From: Primula veris
Taxonomy: Eukaryota; Streptophyta; Magnoliopsida; Ericales; Primulaceae
NCBI GenBank assembly: GCA_963682055.1
Contig: OY821745.1
Location: forward strand, 29,261,342-29,325,341
Length of the DNA: 64,000 bases
Direction: 5' to 3'
Shown here piece by piece: positions 59,915 through 64,000 of this stretch (the stretch's first letter is position 1; each line of letters begins with the position of its first letter). A model generated the notes under the pieces. That model ran no database searches. It was not told where the DNA came from and saw only the letters and a program-made list of their open reading frames with translations. The position numbers were made by a program, and so were the translations under genes.

Positions 59915-62900
59915 ATGAATAATATAAATCCGTTCATATTATGTAAGGGATTACGATTTATGGGATACACGATAATAATATTGATCGCTGGGATAATAGG
60001 AATATCGTACTACTCTGTTGTTGTCTTAACGTGGACCCCACTCTTGTTTCACCATGGATTAATAAACTCCATTTTAGCATTCCTTATACTGTTTCTCTTC
60101 CATCTCCTGGTAATTTAATTATTATTTTTTTATTTTTTTGGTGTTTTGTTTACTTGTCTGTTAGTTTTTACTACAATTACTATTTCACTATTTTGTGTTA
60201 TTACATATTTATACCTTTTGACAAGCACGGTTAATGTTAGGGGTTCAAATGAAGCGAGAGGTGTAATGTGTTCATGCACAATCTTGTGTTTAAAGGCTCG
60301 GCTCGTGTTCGTTCATTTACTATTTACTAATGAATTGAGCGTGAACAAACTTATAAGGCTCGTGTTCAGGATCGGGCTCGTTTAATTATTTTAAATTTTT
60401 TCGTATATATTTATCCGTGCTTACATATGTAAAATTGATAAAATATAATGATCGTGATCGTTGAATACTCTTCACTCTATATGATAAATTTGTTTTTTCT
60501 GAAACTGAATAGTTTATATTAAAACTCACAATCCTTATTTGTATTATTGATTAACTTAGTGTAGATTTTAACTAAATAAAAAAGTTTTTTTTAGAGCGAA
60601 ACGATGTTAAACGTGTCCGAAAACGTGTTCAGACTGAGCTCATGAACAAGCTCGATTTGACCTCGTCTATAAACGAGCAGAGTCTGAACAAGATTTTAGG
60701 GCCTCCTTTAGTAAACGAGCCGAGTTTTGTGGATGGATACTCGGTGATGGACATTTGATCAGTGTATACTGAGTGTCATAAAATCTCTAGCTATAGCATC
60801 ACCCTTTGTTTTCCTATCATCTACACTAGGATTTATTCAATTTTTGACTTGCACACATAGACTCATTGAGGGCCATTTGATCGATGAATACTAAGTGTCA
60901 GAAAAATCTCTAGCTATATTATCATCCTTTGTTTTAATATAATTAACACAATTAGTTTAGCTTAGGATTTTTTGATTTGCACACAGAGACTCGTCGAGGG
61001 CAATTTGATCAATCTATACCGAGTGTCCAAAAATCTCTAGCTATATCATCACCGTTTGTTTTAATACCATCTACACTAGGATTTATTCAATCAAACACAA
61101 TTAGTTAAGGCAAATTTAATGTTTAGTACATACTTTCGGTCTTTATTAGTATTAAAAAATCCTGTAATTGTGTTTTTTTTATCAAGATTAGGGACGTGTC
61201 ATTGAGCATTAAACGATAAAGACAGAGGGAAACAGAGGGAGCATCACGGAACATTATTTTCTAGCCTCGTTTTTTTAGTAAAGTCTTTAACTTCGTACTA
61301 ATGTTAAGCTTAAGGTTTAAGGAGCGATGGATATGATAGCACATTTTACAGTAATTCACTAGTCTTTATTAGATATAAATCGTTCTACAGTAATATTAGT
61401 ATTATTATCATTATTAGTAGCTCTCTTGTTGCAGTTTTGGGCCACTTCCCTTCATCAGTTTCTATGCAAAATTTTAGCTGAATTTTGGTTTCAATCGGGG
61501 AAGAGATTTCTGTCTTTGTACCTTTCAGAAAGTTCTTATTGATTGGGTTTAGTAGTATTTAGATCCTGTGAAAGAAGTTTACTTTTCGACAAGTTAGATT
61601 TGATATATACTGTATATATGTTGTCAACAGTCATTACAAGCAAGTTTTTAGTTGTGCTGTAACAGCTTAATATTTGCACATAGCTAAGGTTATCAGTTCA
61701 AGTCTCGTCACTACCTAGTTAGAATAAACTAATGCTTAAGCTTCCTGGTAAGTTCATAGCACATCGTTTAAGAATCATTCACCATTATTTCCCCCGTTAC
61801 TTCTTTTTACCATAGCATTAGAATGTAACAAACTCGGTAACTCTCTGTAGCAGTTGTTGGTATCTTCCCTTCACCAGATTATATCTTGCAAAATTAGAAG
61901 TTTCTAATGAATGGTCATTTTAGCTGAAACTTTACCCCAGCCAAGAAACTGAAAAGAAATTCTGTTTTGTACTTTTCTTTTTCCCCCACCTGAATGGAAA
62001 ATTTGTTGCATTTGTCGTCATCATACATTCTTGTGGTACAGAATTGATGTATTAGTGAAAAGTGAAAATAATTGCTTTCAGGATGTGCACATACATACAA
62101 TAGTTTTCTTTGGCAAAGGTGAAGAATTCCTAATTTTTTTGAAATGAATTTCATTCCCTACACAGAATTGTCAACAGATTTTAACAAACTCGTTTTGTGC
62201 ATAGCGGCATAGCCCAAAATTTCCATGATCAACATTTAAAATAGTTTGAGTCACTGATGTGTTGTTTAACTGTGATATACCGGCCAGATGTAATTTGGAA
62301 TGGCCGTTACTCGTGGTTAATGGTTACGCTTGCAATAATTTCCCATTTTGTTTTATCTTTTCAAAGTTTGTATATTTTTTAAGTTTATGGAAAAATGTAT
62401 GAAAGTAGTTTCTAGTGTGAAATTGGGAGATTATCTATCACAAAGGGGTCCTTTTTCCTTAGTTATCTTTTATTATGTCGTGATATCTTCTGTTTCAGGT
62501 ATTACTAAGAAAATCATCCGCAAATCGTTATTTTCCGTTATATTTCCAAGTTTGAGTTGTTGTGCAAATAGTATCGTTACATCAACCGTATTAGGTGTGT
62601 GATTCATCTGTATTCAGCTACGAATGTCATTGTGGTTCTATATGACGGTTGTATACAATGACTCTGGATCTGTATCCTAAAATTTTAAGCTTTTAGGTAA
62701 GATGTTAGATATCACCTAAGAATAATTCACTGCCGTTTGTTTCATTACATTTTTGTACGGTAGCATTAGAATTATTTAAACTCTTATTTACTCTCTTGTT
62801 ACAGTATTGGTTATGCACAATTGAGCACAAATTTTTGCTCCAAACAGAAAACTAAAACATTCAGTTTTACTACATTTCTTGCCTGCCATATGAATGGAAA

Positions 62901-63768
62901 TATGTAACTACACACATTCTTCCGGAGCCAAATTGTGTTATTAGCGATACAATTGTTTATAAATAATGCTTCTATATATATAAAATAATATATGAAAAGA
63001 TCATTTTTCTGTAATTCACATTTTTATAAGAAAATGCTGTCAGTGATCAAAGGAAAACTCTTCGTTCTGCTATAGATTTTAAGTATCACCAAAATGTAGG
63101 CGTGAAGAAACATAATTCCTAAACTGAACGTAAATGAATAGAAACTAATTCTTGAGCGTGCCTGTAAAATTGGACTATCAAAAGAAAAGATCCAACATTA
63201 GTCTGTTTATTCGCATTATGTTAGCAATTGTAGTATGCTCAGTCGTGCTAATGAAAATAGTAACCTAGATTAACTTGGAAATTAAGAGAATAAGTATCAC
63301 AAGACCAGATTGACAAACACGTTTAATAATTTTTTCTCCTGGAAAGGAAACAACTTGGACAGATGTAAAATCAATCAGGATTAATTACCGGCGAGGTTTT
63401 TGCAGTTTTCCCCTAGTTTCATAAGTACAACACGGGGGTTGGTTCTAAAATAGTTTGAGTACTTAGTTTGTTCAACCTTCATAGGTGTATCTGTTAATTT
63501 TTTCAGCTTGGCATGTTACTATGGTGCTATTTAATGGTCGTATTTAGTGACCCTGGATCTGTACCTGACAACTGGAAACCATTAGGAGAAGAAGTAGAAG
63601 AGGGAAATTTGGAGGAGACGAGTATGCCATTATCAAGTTACGTGGCGTCATCTGAATCCATATCTGTGTCTCATTCAGACGAAAGACGAAATATTGACGT
63701 TGGCGGGCCCGCGTATTGCACCCGTTGTGGAAACGGAAAGCCTCCTCGATGCCATCATTGCTCTGTTT
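59915..63768 (+). CDS. DHHC protein S-acyltransferase (PAT12-14 clade), first two exons
   Basis: Exon 1 59915-60109 (65 codons) and exon 2 63507-63768 (87 codons plus one base), joined by a 3.4-kb GT-AG intron; the donor GTGAGT at 63769 shows the gene continues past the window. The start fits the family, whose proteins begin a few residues before the first helix. Membrane helices lie at about 17-38 (YTIIILIAGIIGISYYSVVV) and 50-78. The family DPG motif is at residues 80-82 (FSDPGSVPDNW). The Cys-rich domain begins with YCTRCGNGKPPRCHHCSV; the catalytic DHHC itself lies in the next exon, outside the window. These are Golgi or plasma-membrane enzymes that palmitoylate membrane proteins. The middle insert (EEVEEGNLEETS...SVSHSDERR) is acidic and Ser-rich. 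Confidence 0.88.
60731..61105 (+). repeat. 125-bp tandem repeat, three copies, in acyltransferase intron 1
   Basis: AAATCTCTAGCTATA recurs at about 60781, 60906 and 61031 with a constant 125-base period. Each unit also has GAGACTCGTCGAGGGC-like and CATCTACACTAGGATTTATT-like segments. Confidence 0.85.
61350..63506 (+). repeat. Large degenerate tandem duplications in acyltransferase intron 1
   Basis: A segment like TA(A/G)CTCTCTTGTTGCAGT-TTGG followed by TTTTTGTAC(C/T)TTTC-type sequence occurs near 61420, 61840 and 62790. Sequence around TAAGAAT(A/C)ATTCAC lies upstream of the second and third. A decayed exon-2 copy sits at 62620-62686. Together these imply repeated duplication of a unit of about 0.9 kb that included exon 2. 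Confidence 0.65.
62620..62686 (+). pseudogene. Decayed duplicate of acyltransferase exon 2 start
   Basis: It aligns without large gaps to 63507-63573. Both have ATGT-A-T-TGGT-CTAT followed by GTCGTAT/GTTGTAT, then the shared CTGGATCTGTA. The copy has a TGA stop (TATATGACGG) and lost reading frame; it lacks the strong TTTTTTCAG acceptor of the true exon. Confidence 0.75.
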
Positions 63769-64000
63769 GTGAGTTTCTTTTATTTAATTTAATACTCAAT
63801 TTTGGTTTTCACTCCTACTCTTGACCCATAGTTACTCATATTAATTCGTAATTCTCCATCCCCCAAAATAGGTTCTTTTTCACATTGTTTACTAATATAT
63901 CCCTAAAGTAATAATTAGTGTCCAATAAATATGGGCTTATAATTAAACAATGCAATTGATTTTACTTTTAAAAATCACAGTCATCCATTATTTCGGACGA
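63769..64000 (+). other. Start of acyltransferase intron 2
   Basis: The sequence opens with donor GTGAGT and is AT-rich to the window end; no acceptor followed by the expected Cys-rich/DHHC exon is seen. Confidence 0.7.

Noticed and set aside
61690..61715. tRNA-like box B (AGTTCAAGTCTC)
   Set aside because: No box A at the right distance upstream and no tRNA fold by eye.

Overview
This window reads as nuclear DNA of a dicot plant. It is AT-rich, its genes are intron-split and separated by long non-coding stretches, it carries plant-specific families (CYP78A P450, GRF-interacting factor, chloroplast DUF4079 protein), and it holds degraded plant transposable elements. No tRNA, rRNA, CRISPR or bacterial-type operon was seen.

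Layout. 1-596 (-): 5' part of a BCS1-type AAA-ATPase gene that runs off the left edge. 4891-7922 (+): four-exon chloroplast DUF4079 membrane protein whose first intron appears to be GC-AG, followed by a decayed copy of its last codons. 9056-10238: hAT-like element with another element nested inside. 11446-12705 (+): single-exon proline-rich protein. 13.0-17.1 kb: duplicated non-coding DNA, then a solo LTR. 23.5-24.7 kb (+): intron-less, broken nuclear poly(A) polymerase pseudogene. 24961-25230 (-): small one-helix membrane ORF of unknown function. 26548-28834 (-): intact two-exon CYP78A P450 with a 126-bp MITE just upstream of its promoter. 29.2-40.4 kb: gene-poor DNA with a SINE, MITEs and AT-rich repeats. 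40.5-41.4 kb: decayed PIF/Harbinger-like ORF remnant. 41458-46959: complete but coding-dead Mutator-like element with long TIRs and a 9-bp target duplication, carrying FAR1/MULE/SWIM domains plus an OTU domain. 51982-57108 (-): four-exon GRF-interacting factor (GIF) with a 3.2-kb first intron full of tandem repeats. 59915-63768 (+, continues right): DHHC protein S-acyltransferase, first two exons.

How the genes relate. These are independent eukaryotic genes, not a pathway. From memory of the Arabidopsis map, the order matches two known neighbourhoods: AAA-ATPase / proline-rich protein / DUF4079 / CYP78A (At2g46620-46660 and At3g61870-61880) and CYP78A / GIF / DHHC transferase (At1g01160-01190 and At4g00840-00850). 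The window may therefore keep an older, longer gene order that is split in Arabidopsis. CYP78A and GIF both promote organ growth, so their linkage is of interest.

A recurring theme is degenerate tandem duplication inside genes. It occurs in DUF4079 introns 1 and 3 and its 3' flank, in GIF intron 1 (where each unit carries a copy of the exon-1 splice donor), and in intron 1 of the acyltransferase gene (which holds a decayed copy of exon 2). I found no convincing wholly new system; these intragenic duplications and the MULE with an inactivated OTU domain are the most unusual features.
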